Below are positions 8,573-17,974 of a stretch of 64,000 bases of DNA, in pieces. The stretch lies in the NCBI RefSeq assembly GCF_004341235.1, contig NZ_SLUP01000002.1, positions 1 through 64,000 of the forward strand. Reading direction: 5' to 3'. A program made the translations under genes and the position numbers. A model generated the notes under the pieces. The model had not been told where the DNA came from. It did no database searches and saw only the letters and a list, made by a program, of their open reading frames with translations. Source of the stretch: Mariniflexile fucanivorans (GTDB lineage: Bacteria > Bacteroidota > Bacteroidia > Flavobacteriales > Flavobacteriaceae). The stretch's first letter is position 1, and the number at the start of each line of letters is the position of its first letter.

Positions 8573-10480
8573 ATGAATTTTAAAAATTCTCTATCAATAA
8601 TCATTGCATGTAGTATTTCAATTATTGTAAATGCTCAAAAACAATCAAATTATAAAGATTTAAAAGACGATAGACCAGAACCTAACGTAGTCCTTTTACT
8701 TACTGACGATTTAGGGTGGCAAGATGTAAAATGCTACGACATAGATCAACCCTCTCCTTACGAAACCCCAAACATTGATGCCTTTGCAAAAAACGGCGTG
8801 CAATTTTGGCAAGCCTACTCCCCTGCGCCTACCTGTGCACCAAGTAGATCTGCCATAATGAGTGGAAATCATCCTGCAAGAGCACAAAAAACACATGTTG
8901 TAGGTGGTGCGCCTCCTACAGTGTATGCTAATAAAGATACACAACGTATTATGGACCCATGGTATAGTGGACGAATGCCAGAAAACGAAATGACATTAGC
9001 AAGAGTATTGCAACAAAAAGGATACACGACTGGACATACCGGAAAATGGCACATGGCTATTAATCACTTGGCCTATCCACAGCCTGAAGACCAAGGATTT
9101 GATATTACAACTCATGATCGTGGTGCAACAGTACCTCAAAAACCACATAGACTTACAGATTTTGCAACAACGGATGCTTCTGATCCTTACCGATTGGATG
9201 AAAACGGTTTTCCTTACCATCAAAACAGTGAGGATGCTTTAAAGTTTTTAAAGGAAAATAAACAGGATCCATTTTTCTTGTATTATGCTACGTTTTTAGT
9301 ACACGCACCTATTCACACTAGAAGTAAAGCGCTTTTAGAAAAATATTGCAAAAAATTAGGCGTAGCATTTCCAACAGATCCTAATCATTGGGACTTAGAA
9401 GGTCAAAACAACCCTTATTACTGTGCTATGGTAGAAATGATGGATTACTATGTGGGACAAGTTTTTAATTATTTAGAAACAACCGAAGACCCCCGATGGC
9501 CAGGACATAAATTAAGTGAAAACACTTATATTATTTTCACTTCAGACAACGGAGGTATGGAAGGACACCCCGGAGAAGTTTTTACTGATAATTACCCTTT
9601 AGACAAAGGAAAGATTAATGCTAAAGAAGGCGGCACAAGAGTCCCTTTAATCATTTCTGGGCCTGGTATTACAAAAGGAGTACAATCTGACGTTGTTGTA
9701 AACGGCCTTGATTTTTACCCGACTATTTTATCATTATTAAATATTGAAAAACCTAAGGATAAACATTTAGATGGAGATGATTTATCGACCTTATTATTAA
9801 AAGATCCAACAAATCCTAAATTGGTTTTGGATAAAGATGGAAAAGAAAGAACTACCATGATGTGGCACTTTCCACATTCATCGTACCAAAGTACCTTACG
9901 TGTTGGTGATTATAAATTCATCAGAAATTACGATTACAAAAACAACCCAAAAACGCCAGAATTCGAGCTTTACAGATTGTATGATTCTGCTAAAGGAACA
10001 GCACAACGTGTTGACATAGAAGAAGCTAATAACTTGGCAATATCTGATTCTAAAAGAGCAAAAGAGATGAATGATAAGCTTACAGAAATGTTAACAGAAA
10101 TGAAAGCAAGCTATCCTTCATACAACCCAAATTACAAAAGTGATATGGAACATAAAGAAACGGTTCCTACCGTATTATCTGCCTCTAAAAACCACAACCA
10201 AGTCACTTTTAAATATAAAGAAAATGGAGCCAAAGTAGTTATGGCTAACTTAATTTATACTACAAATGGCGGACACAATTATGAAGAATGGTTTAAGGCA
10301 GAAGCTCAAATTAATTCAGATGCCACTGTATCGGCTACTTTACCAAAAGGAACAACGCATTATATCATCAACTTAATTGATGAACATAATTTCTTAGTAA
10401 GTTATCCTGAAATGCCTACAATAAAAGGACTAAATAGCAAAAAAGAACAGTATTCTAACTATGCATTAAGTAGCAACTAG
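8573..10480 (+). CDS. S1 family sulfatase (group A) with C-terminal beta domain
   Basis: A 635-residue secreted sulfatase with a signal peptide (cleavage near NAQKQ, about residue 22). The metal-binding start is LLTDDLGWQD. The formylglycine motif is CAPSR with Cys88 as the residue converted to formylglycine, followed by GNHPARA. Other family motifs are GKWHM and the metal-binding TSDNGG. A C-terminal beta domain (about 530-620) ends in LIDEHNFLVSYPE, shared with the sulfatases at 12690, 38684 and 40614. These four form one subgroup by eye. It probably removes sulfate esters from fucosyl units in the periplasm; regiospecificity cannot be read from the sequence. Confidence 0.93.
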   Translation: MNFKNSLSIIIACSISIIVNAQKQSNYKDLKDDRPEPNVVLLLTDDLGWQDVKCYDIDQPSPYETPNIDAFAKNGVQFWQAYSPAPTCAPSRSAIMSGNHPARAQKTHVVGGAPPTVYANKDTQRIMDPWYSGRMPENEMTLARVLQQKGYTTGHTGKWHMAINHLAYPQPEDQGFDITTHDRGATVPQKPHRLTDFATTDASDPYRLDENGFPYHQNSEDALKFLKENKQDPFFLYYATFLVHAPIHTRSKALLEKYCKKLGVAFPTDPNHWDLEGQNNPYYCAMVEMMDYYVGQVFNYLETTEDPRWPGHKLSENTYIIFTSDNGGMEGHPGEVFTDNYPLDKGKINAKEGGTRVPLIISGPGITKGVQSDVVVNGLDFYPTILSLLNIEKPKDKHLDGDDLSTLLLKDPTNPKLVLDKDGKERTTMMWHFPHSSYQSTLRVGDYKFIRNYDYKNNPKTPEFELYRLYDSAKGTAQRVDIEEANNLAISDSKRAKEMNDKLTEMLTEMKASYPSYNPNYKSDMEHKETVPTVLSASKNHNQVTFKYKENGAKVVMANLIYTTNGGHNYEEWFKAEAQINSDATVSATLPKGTTHYIINLIDEHNFLVSYPEMPTIKGLNSKKEQYSNYALSSN

Positions 10481-10623
10481 TTCCTTTTTATATAAAAGTT
10501 CAAAACGGGAACATTCATCCTAAAAAAACATAAAACTCTGTTTTTAAACACACAAACAAACCTTTTACAAGAAAACAGCAAGCTTTTGAGCAAATTCAGC
10601 AAAACGAAAACAAGCCTTATCAC

Positions 10624-10631
10624 TAATTTTG
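10624..10631 (+). promoter_or_regulatory. Candidate -7 box upstream of the T9SS binding protein
   Basis: TAATTTTG matches TAnnTTTG, 28 nt before the ATG at 10659. No convincing -33 element was found. Confidence 0.35.
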
Positions 10632-10658
10632 ACTAACTAATTTAAAACTAAATATATA

Positions 10659-12011
10659 ATGAAAAAACAATTACTTTTTACAATCGCATTTTTAGCAGCA
10701 ATTTTTGTTGCTTCAGCGCAATCAAACACATTAACTTTCACTGGTAGTGAAGCTGTAAATCAAGAGTTTGGTCTTGGATCTAACCAAGGTATTTATGCGC
10801 TTTCTATTGGTTCTGTATTCACACAACCTGGTACATCTATCCAATATAATCAAGAAATTGTTTCTGGCACTGATGCTCCTGTTAGTGAGACTTTTAGTAT
10901 AAATACGGATGGTAGTAACATGGATGCAACACTAACATTTAAATATAGAAAATTTGCAGCTAGTACTGTAAGTGGAGTTATTTCTATAGCTGGACAAGCT
11001 GATTTCCCTTTTGATTTACCTGATACTACAGTAGAAGATGGTGGAGATCCTGATTTTGCTGACAGTCATAAGTTTTTTGATTACACTATAGTTTTTCCTA
11101 TATCTCCAACAGCAACTAATGTAACATTCACTCTTAATGAATTTGTTAAAAATGCTGCTTCGACTCTTCGTTTTAGAATTTACAGTATTCAAATTAATGG
11201 GGCGGTAGCTGTACCTCCTTTAGATTCAGAAGCCGTTTTAGATGCTGGAAATGAGTGGTACCATAACTATAGCCCAGATACATTTGGCGTAACACTTAAT
11301 GAGGTACAAGGTGGTGTATTTTTAGAGCAAGCATCGGCAGTAGCTACACCAACTACTACAGGAAATAGCAGTCCGCTAGTTGCCAAATTCACAAAAGGAG
11401 AAGATGCACACTCACAATTAAAGTTCCAATTACCTACTGTAATTACAACAGCAGATCAATCAAGTGCTATTTTTAAAATAAGGACCTATGTACCGTCAAC
11501 TAATGTAGATGGAAGTTCTGGTAGAAGATTAAGATTGTTTTTGCGAGATGGAGTTGAAACGGTAGAACAAAAGAGCGTAACAATTGATGTTACTGTTTTT
11601 GATAAATGGCAAGAATACACCTTTGATTTTACGGGAGTTGCACTTACAGAAGGTGTATCTTATAGTACTGTAAACCTATTATTTGATCAACCAGATGCTG
11701 GTTTTCTTGCTACCGGGAACGTGTATTATTTAGATGCTTTTCAAGGACCATCTGCAGCCACATTACCTGTAAATGAATTTGAATTAAATAGCGCTTCTAT
11801 TGTTGCTTATCCTAATCCTGTAACAAACAGTTTTCAAATAGATTCTAGTATAAACATTGAGAATGTAAAATTATATAATGTTACTGGGCGTTTGTTAAAA
11901 ACATTTAATACACAGTCTAATTATGATATTAGTGATTTAGCTACAGGCATGTATATTGCAAATATTAAAACGGAATTTGGTTCTAAATCCTTAAGGATTG
12001 TAAAAAAATAA
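10659..12011 (+). CDS. T9SS-exported two-module protein, probable glycan-binding
   Basis: A 450-residue protein with a signal peptide (cleavage after FVASA) and no recognised catalytic domain. Module 1 (about 22-180) is a beta-rich domain resembling the N-terminal module of the TIM-barrel protein at 31476 and the two tail modules of the sulfatase at 12690. Module 2 (about 188-365) resembles the N-terminal jelly-roll-like module of the protein at 15921 (shared pattern RLRLFL / WQEYTFDF / YYLDA). The last 70 residues are a type A T9SS sorting domain (VAYPNPVTNSFQI, then GMYIANI). It therefore should be exported to the surface. A surface binding protein built from modules used by its neighbours is the best guess; binding is not shown. 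Confidence 0.75.
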   Translation: MKKQLLFTIAFLAAIFVASAQSNTLTFTGSEAVNQEFGLGSNQGIYALSIGSVFTQPGTSIQYNQEIVSGTDAPVSETFSINTDGSNMDATLTFKYRKFAASTVSGVISIAGQADFPFDLPDTTVEDGGDPDFADSHKFFDYTIVFPISPTATNVTFTLNEFVKNAASTLRFRIYSIQINGAVAVPPLDSEAVLDAGNEWYHNYSPDTFGVTLNEVQGGVFLEQASAVATPTTTGNSSPLVAKFTKGEDAHSQLKFQLPTVITTADQSSAIFKIRTYVPSTNVDGSSGRRLRLFLRDGVETVEQKSVTIDVTVFDKWQEYTFDFTGVALTEGVSYSTVNLLFDQPDAGFLATGNVYYLDAFQGPSAATLPVNEFELNSASIVAYPNPVTNSFQIDSSINIENVKLYNVTGRLLKTFNTQSNYDISDLATGMYIANIKTEFGSKSLRIVKK

Positions 12012-12027
12012 AACCTTAATTACCTAT

Positions 12028-12250
12028 TAAATAATTTTTTGAAACCAACTATCCTCGAGGCAGAGCCTCGAGGTATTTCGCTGGTTTCATTTTGACCAGA
12101 AAAGGTCAAAACCAAAATTATGTATTTAGATTCCCGTTTTATTCATTGGTTTATATTTTAAATTATTGAAATCATGAATCTACGATTTCACGGGAATGAC
12201 AATTTCAACGGAAACCTCGAGGCAGAGCCTCGAGGAATTCTTTTCGATTA
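12028..12250 (+). repeat. Composite palindromic repeat, copy 1
   Basis: This is the most intact of three copies (also 28129 and 50936). In order it has TGAAACCA/TGGTTTCA arms enclosing two CCTCGAGG blocks separated by 5 nt, a TTGACC/GGTCAA hairpin, an ATTCCCGT/ACGGGAAT pair enclosing about 48 nt, and a second pair of CCTCGAGG blocks. It starts 16 nt after the stop of the upstream gene and is followed directly by a terminator. Confidence 0.9.
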
Positions 12251-12290
12251 AAAAAGTTCCTTAGTTACATTTAAACTAAGGAACTTTTTT
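12249..12290 (+). terminator. Rho-independent terminator
   Basis: AAAAAGTTCCTTAGTT pairs with AACTAAGGAACTTTTTT across a short loop. It ends the + strand unit whose last gene stops at 12011. The remaining stretch to 12600 holds no supported gene. Confidence 0.8.
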
Positions 12291-12602
12291 GCTTTACTAC
12301 AACTTCAAATAGTAATCATCTAAATAGTGCACTATATGGTAAAATCATTGTTGATGGACCTCATCTACTTTTAAATCAAACAAAATGAATAATGGCTCTT
12401 AAATACAACCACCTGTGTTTGGTTTAGTATAACTAAATGCCTGAATACTGACATTATACTTCATAACCCCGAGATTCATAAAAATTTACATTTTTACTTA
12501 GCAAATAAAACATTTGCTTTCATTTTATAGCTTCCTTAAGTCAGTACAAATAATATCCTAATTTCTCTAAGTCCATTTTGATTATTGGTTCTACATAGCC
12601 TT

Positions 12603-12664
12603 CAAAAAAAAAATAAAAAATAAACCCTTTGCATCAAAGAAGGTCGATCTTTAATACAAAGGAT
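12603..12664 (-). terminator. Rho-independent terminator of the minus-strand sulfatase
   Basis: On the minus strand ATCCTTTGTATTAAAG pairs with CTTTGATGCAAAGGGT (G-U pairs included). A long T-rich tract follows. Confidence 0.7.
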
Positions 12665-12689
12665 TATGTTTTAGTTATAGGAAGTAAGT

Positions 12690-15683
12690 TTATTCTTTTA
12701 ACAATTTTATATGTTTTTTATTGCCATCCTTATACATCACATGTAATATATATATACCCGATTGTAAATGTGATATATCAATATCGCTATGCTTATTACT
12801 AAATTCATAGGATTTAGCGCCACTCAAGTTATACAAAACACCTGATTTTACTTCTTCAGAAAGACTAAAAACATCTTTTACAGGATTAGGGTATAAACGA
12901 AGATCTTGACTATAATCTCCCTTACCAATATCATCAATTCCTAAAGTAACTTCTTTTATACTAAAGACAATATCTTCAAGTCTAAATCTTCCAACAACAT
13001 CATCTTCTGAATTAGAAAGACCTGTGGTTACAAATTTTATTTCTATAGTCTCATCGTCAGCTAACGTAAGTGGGGTATCAAATACAAACTCGAAACTATT
13101 ACCTTCATTATTCCCACCACTTATATAAGTAGCTTGCTGTTGAGTCTCTCCATTTATGGTAATTGCAACGTCTACAATATCATTTTTTTGAGATTTCGAG
13201 GCAAATGTTACTTTATTTAATGTACTTTGATAACCTTCTGCAGATTTCACAAGAAATTTAGCTCCGTCTCCTTCAAGATTATCTGCTGGGTCAAATTCTG
13301 TTCTCATTTGCAAATAAATATCACTCCCATCCGCTGTACCTCCAATCAATTCTGAATAATTATCTACAGCTTTAAAAGTTTGTTCCAAATCTGAACTATT
13401 CAGCGTTATTTCATGAAGTGGTTGTGTAGCTCCGGATACATTAAAGAAAAGATCTACAAATCTCACTCTCGGTGTTAATCCTTCTGAATTAGAAAGTGAG
13501 GTTGTTATAACCTGAATTTCTTTAGATGACTGTGTAAATGTCACCGGAGTGTCAAATTCAAATAATTCTGGAGTATTATTATTTGTACTTGTATAAGTAA
13601 AACTTTGTGTTTCACCCGCAATTTTAATATCTACATTTACAACATCTCCTGCTTGAGATATAATTCCTAATGTAATTTTATCACAAGTTATGGATGCAAC
13701 ATCAGCAGGGGCTTTTACATAAAATTTAGCGCCATCTCCTCCTGCTTCAGTCCTCGCTTGTAAATAAGCTGTACCACCTATAGTTATACTCCCTATTAAT
13801 TCAGCATATTCACTTACCACTTTAAACGATTGTTCGCCAACAGAACTATTAAGGGTTATCTTGTGAGGGTTAAATATTGATATCGCTTCCGATTTTACTA
13901 AAAAATTATTTTCATCTACTAAGGTAAATATAACTCCTGTAGCTACTTCTGGCACATCGGCTGTAATCACGTTACCATTTATAGTTGCTGAAATTTCAAA
14001 CCACTCTATTTTTGATGAGTCTACCTCTTCTATTCTATAAAGTAAATAAGCCGTTTCAATAATAGCATCTCCAGCATTAGTAGTTAGTGTTGCTGTGGCT
14101 ACACCTGTATCCTGGTTATAAACTGTTGAGACAACAGATGGAACAATAGCTTGATTATCTAATGGATCACCATTATAATCTGGATTAAATAGTGGTACTC
14201 TTACATTGTTCTCTGTTAAAACAGTCTCTAATTTTTGGATCATTTCATTTTTAAGCGACGCATCCATAGTATCTATAACATCAAACATCTCTTCTATATC
14301 ATTATCCGATCCATCGTCATTATATAATTTGTAAGCTTGATAATAATTTCCATTATCATAAATTTTATACAATTTATAATTTCCACTTCTAATAGCTGAC
14401 GATGCTTTTTCATCTTGTCCATGTGGAAAGTGCCAGAAAAGATCTGTTCTTACTTCGTTATCACTATTTTTTATTTCTGTTTCAGTTCCTCTTAAAAATG
14501 AATATAAACTTAGACCATCTAAATTGTTAAGTACAGCTTCATCAAGAATAGTATCAGCTCCTGTCATCTCCATGATTGTAGGATAGAAATCTAAATGAGA
14601 AACCATATTATCATATAATTTATTTTCTACAATACCAGGTCCAGTTATAACTAGTGGAGTACGCAAACCACCTTCTTTGGTATTTGTTTTCCCTAAATCT
14701 AAAGGATAGTTATCTGTAATAATTTCTCGACCATGAATTTCTGCACCCCCATTATCTGACGCAAATATAACATACGTAGTTTCAAATAATTTTTTTCCTG
14801 GATTTCTTGGGTCATCAGTCTCTTTTAAATAATCTACAACTCTCCCTAAACTCCAATCTAAACTAGCAATCATTGCTCCATAATATGGATTTGTTTGCCC
14901 TGGTGTCGTAATATTAGCATCCGATGTTGGCAGAGGAATTCCTAATTTATCACAATAATATTGTAGTAATGCTAAATCTCTTGTTTGTATAGGTGAATGT
15001 ACCAACCAATGAGCCATATATAGAAAAAAGGGTTCATCTTTATTATCATCCATAAAATCCAACGCAAGTTCTGTTACAGCATCATAAGGTCTTCCATCTG
15101 CATCTAATCGATAAGGATCATCTTCAGCATCAGTAGCAAAGTCAACAGACCTGTCATCCATAGATCTCGTAATTCCTCTATCAGTATCTTGGTAATCAAA
15201 CCCTTGATCTACAGCCTCTGGATAAATATTGTGATTAGCTGCCATATGCCATTTACCAATATGACCAGATACATACCCTGAAGGTTTCAAGGCTTCAGCT
15301 ATAGTTACTTCATCTAGTTGTAATCTACCCGGAAAATACGACTCTATAGTTTTATTTGTAGCTTTCCCTTCTGGTATTTGTCCTCCAGCTACATGGGTCA
15401 TTTTATTTTTAAGAGGCATTCTACCACTCATTGTACCTCCTCTTGATGGAGAACAACTAGGTGCTGAAGCATAGGCTTGTAAAAAATTAGCTCCACTCTC
15501 TGCCAATGTTAACATATTTGGTGTTTCCCATGGGACAACATCACCAACGTCATTTAATTGAGTATCTTGCCAACCTAAGTCATCTGCATAAATAAAAACT
15601 ATATTTGGCTTAACAATTTCTTGACCATATATCTGTGACAAAAAAAGTAAACTAAATAAAAACAACAAGGTGTTATTTCTCAT
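12690..15683 (-). CDS. T9SS-exported S1 sulfatase (group A) with two beta modules
   Basis: A 997-residue enzyme, much longer than the usual 450-640. The signal peptide ends near IYGQE. The sulfatase domain (about 24-520) has IYADDLGWQD, the formylglycine motif CSPSR (Cys77), GKWHM and SDNGG. It is followed by the group-A beta domain (about 525-605, TLVDENNFLVKSE). Two copies of one beta-sandwich-like module follow (about 606-748 and 755-910). A T9SS type A tail (RLYPNPVKDVFS at about 927, then HLQSGIYILHV) completes it. Export to the cell surface and the possible carbohydrate-binding modules suggest action on the intact polymer, unlike its periplasmic paralogues. It is the last gene of its minus-strand cluster, 237 nt after the TIM-barrel gene, with its own terminator. 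Confidence 0.92.
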   Translation of the reverse strand: MRNNTLLFLFSLLFLSQIYGQEIVKPNIVFIYADDLGWQDTQLNDVGDVVPWETPNMLTLAESGANFLQAYASAPSCSPSRGGTMSGRMPLKNKMTHVAGGQIPEGKATNKTIESYFPGRLQLDEVTIAEALKPSGYVSGHIGKWHMAANHNIYPEAVDQGFDYQDTDRGITRSMDDRSVDFATDAEDDPYRLDADGRPYDAVTELALDFMDDNKDEPFFLYMAHWLVHSPIQTRDLALLQYYCDKLGIPLPTSDANITTPGQTNPYYGAMIASLDWSLGRVVDYLKETDDPRNPGKKLFETTYVIFASDNGGAEIHGREIITDNYPLDLGKTNTKEGGLRTPLVITGPGIVENKLYDNMVSHLDFYPTIMEMTGADTILDEAVLNNLDGLSLYSFLRGTETEIKNSDNEVRTDLFWHFPHGQDEKASSAIRSGNYKLYKIYDNGNYYQAYKLYNDDGSDNDIEEMFDVIDTMDASLKNEMIQKLETVLTENNVRVPLFNPDYNGDPLDNQAIVPSVVSTVYNQDTGVATATLTTNAGDAIIETAYLLYRIEEVDSSKIEWFEISATINGNVITADVPEVATGVIFTLVDENNFLVKSEAISIFNPHKITLNSSVGEQSFKVVSEYAELIGSITIGGTAYLQARTEAGGDGAKFYVKAPADVASITCDKITLGIISQAGDVVNVDIKIAGETQSFTYTSTNNNTPELFEFDTPVTFTQSSKEIQVITTSLSNSEGLTPRVRFVDLFFNVSGATQPLHEITLNSSDLEQTFKAVDNYSELIGGTADGSDIYLQMRTEFDPADNLEGDGAKFLVKSAEGYQSTLNKVTFASKSQKNDIVDVAITINGETQQQATYISGGNNEGNSFEFVFDTPLTLADDETIEIKFVTTGLSNSEDDVVGRFRLEDIVFSIKEVTLGIDDIGKGDYSQDLRLYPNPVKDVFSLSEEVKSGVLYNLSGAKSYEFSNKHSDIDISHLQSGIYILHVMYKDGNKKHIKLLKE

Positions 15684-15920
15684 AATTGAATTATTTTATA
15701 CAAAGCTAGATTTCACAGAAAAGAAACCTTGTCTGTATTCAATCAAAAAGTTGTTTAAATCTACCATTATGTACTAAGAACTTAGATTCTATTAGTATAA
15801 ACCACGTTGAATACTACAGTGATGTATATAAGTACTAATAATCATATATGAAATAAAACTTCAAGTGACATTATAGAGTATTGCAATACTTGTATGGGTG
15901 TTATGAAACAATAGTTAATT

Positions 15921-17897
15921 TTATTTTGAAATAATTATTCTTCTCGTGATGCTCCTATTAGTACCATTCGAAAGGTTTACAAAATACATTCCCGTATTCA
16001 AGTTCGATAAATCTAATCGTGTTGTAAAAGCCCCATCATCCCATAACTTTTCTAATACTTTTATACCTATAGTAGACATAACTACAATATTATTTATTTC
16101 ATTAGTAGTTCTAGTAATTGTTAATTCATTAATTACTGGGTTAGGATACATCTGAATTTGAGATGTATTTGATGTAGGGTCAATAGAATCTGTTGATAAA
16201 ACATTGTCAATTTCTCCAACAAGAAAAGCTCCTTCAGGTCTTACATAGGGCTCATAATCAGGTACAGGACTAGACATCAATCTGTCATTAATTGCTTTCA
16301 TAATAACCATTTCATCAGGAGTCATATATCCTGCAATTCCATTAATATTAGATACGGTATTTGCAAATGTAACCCCTGCTTTGGCATCGATAAGAATTTT
16401 AGAAAATCTGTAAGCGTCTTCTATTCCAAATATTAAATTTGCGCTAGAAACATGCCACTTATCTCTAATTGGAAACCATGCATGTTTTAACACTTGTTTT
16501 TTTTCATACATGGACCATGGATTACCAACCATAGCAGGTAATGTAAACTCTTCGTAGCCCCATGAATTTGGAGGAGCTCCACCACCTAATGCAGAGACAT
16601 GTCCTCTTGTAAAATCTGAATAAGAGTTGTTTCCTCTAAAGTTTGAGACATCATAGTCTCTTTCATCTTCATCATCAACTCCATCAGAATCAACAGTAAC
16701 AGGTTCTCCCTCTATATAATGTAAATGACCAAACTCAGAAACCGACATAGCAGCTCCAGGATCAGCATCTTTAAACATTTGAACAAAATCTTCTAAATAC
16801 CCATCGTCACGAAGCGTTGTGGTTGTGTCAAACCAATACCCATCAGCATACGCTGCTATAGCAGGAATAAATCCTTGAACTAAATCTTTATAAGCTAAAT
16901 ATTCATTTCCACCAAAATTAGCTGTGTAATATGCTACCCAAGCAACTTTTGTTTCATCGCTTGCTCTATCTAAATAATTTGTAGATATGTACAAAATAAT
17001 CTTCTTCCCAGAATTTTTTAGCGTTTGTAAAACTTCAAGCATTATTTCTTGATTCTCTGCACTAGGAACTAAACTTTCGTGTATCTCTGTAGCTACATCT
17101 ACATTGGTATTATCTCTTACGTTAAAATAATGTGAGTGTGCAAAATAAGAAAGATTTGTAATCACATGACCTACTGCAGGAAGTTCTGTAACTAACTCCT
17201 GTACACCTCCTAGTGGGTCATGACCAGTTGCTATTTCTGCATCTAATCTTTCTCCACCATAAACAGGGAAGGTAGCTCCCCATGAACCTGCTAACCATGC
17301 AGCAGGATGATCTACCGTTGTTGCTGTTTGATCTGTTGATCCATATATTCCATCAAAATAGTATGTCGTGGCTGGTTCTACAGTACTACCATTAGCTAAA
17401 CCTAGTGTCATAAGGTCATATCCACCTACATCTAGTACATTTTGTGGAATAGCAACATTTTGAAAATGGAAGGTAAACGTTTCCCATTCTTGCCCAACTG
17501 TGAAATTCAATTGTTTATAAACACGTCCTCCTTCATCAGAACTATCAAAAAACACTCTTAATTTTGAATTGTTTGTAGTTAGTTCATCAGTAGGTATGTC
17601 AATATATGCTTTAAGTGTAACTGTATAATCGGTTAAATCTGTTACGTAATTGAATAAATTAAAATGAAGAAAATCATTTGTACCTTCAGGTCTATTGTAT
17701 TTAGAGACAATAGTGTGTGTATTAATTCCTGAAGTATTAGGGTTTAGAAAGTTTCCTGTTAAATTTGTAGGTACATCTTCTTCGGCTGTAAACTCAATTT
17801 TACGCGTATTTGTTTGATCTTCTAACCACAAAAATTGCGCATTAGCAATCTGTACAAACGACAGCAATACTAGGAAAAATGGGAAATATTTATTCAT
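15921..17897 (-). CDS. T9SS-exported TIM-barrel-like glycosidase candidate
   Basis: The ATG at 17897 (MNKYFPFFLVLLSFVQIANA) gives a proper signal peptide. The longer frame to 17915 would need a TTG start. An N-terminal jelly-roll-like module (about 20-195) is followed by a 380-residue domain starting at AAWLAGSWGATFP. Its landmarks are FAHSHYFNVRDN, KKIILYIS, ADGYWFDT (Asp357, candidate catalytic acid), NSWGYEEFTLP and RPEGAFLVGE. The layout recalls clan GH-R (GH29/GH107) barrels but is not a clear GH29. A T9SS tail (IQMYPNPVINELTI) ends the protein. A paralogue of the main domain lies at 31476. An extracellular endo-acting fucanase-type role is plausible because no classical endo-enzyme was recognised here; this is inference. 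Confidence 0.7.
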   Translation of the reverse strand: MNKYFPFFLVLLSFVQIANAQFLWLEDQTNTRKIEFTAEEDVPTNLTGNFLNPNTSGINTHTIVSKYNRPEGTNDFLHFNLFNYVTDLTDYTVTLKAYIDIPTDELTTNNSKLRVFFDSSDEGGRVYKQLNFTVGQEWETFTFHFQNVAIPQNVLDVGGYDLMTLGLANGSTVEPATTYYFDGIYGSTDQTATTVDHPAAWLAGSWGATFPVYGGERLDAEIATGHDPLGGVQELVTELPAVGHVITNLSYFAHSHYFNVRDNTNVDVATEIHESLVPSAENQEIMLEVLQTLKNSGKKIILYISTNYLDRASDETKVAWVAYYTANFGGNEYLAYKDLVQGFIPAIAAYADGYWFDTTTTLRDDGYLEDFVQMFKDADPGAAMSVSEFGHLHYIEGEPVTVDSDGVDDEDERDYDVSNFRGNNSYSDFTRGHVSALGGGAPPNSWGYEEFTLPAMVGNPWSMYEKKQVLKHAWFPIRDKWHVSSANLIFGIEDAYRFSKILIDAKAGVTFANTVSNINGIAGYMTPDEMVIMKAINDRLMSSPVPDYEPYVRPEGAFLVGEIDNVLSTDSIDPTSNTSQIQMYPNPVINELTITRTTNEINNIVVMSTIGIKVLEKLWDDGAFTTRLDLSNLNTGMYFVNLSNGTNRSITRRIIISK

Positions 17898-17974
17898 AAT
17901 GATTAGGTTATTCAATTAAGATTGTTGTTGGTTAAATTTCTATATAAAAAACATCTTTTTCATTGTGATAAAAA

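Noticed and set aside
12529-12600. A minus-strand stretch ending GYVEPIIKMDLEKLGYYLY and a stop
   Set aside because: It looks protein-like but is only about 20 codons and I cannot assign it to any family.
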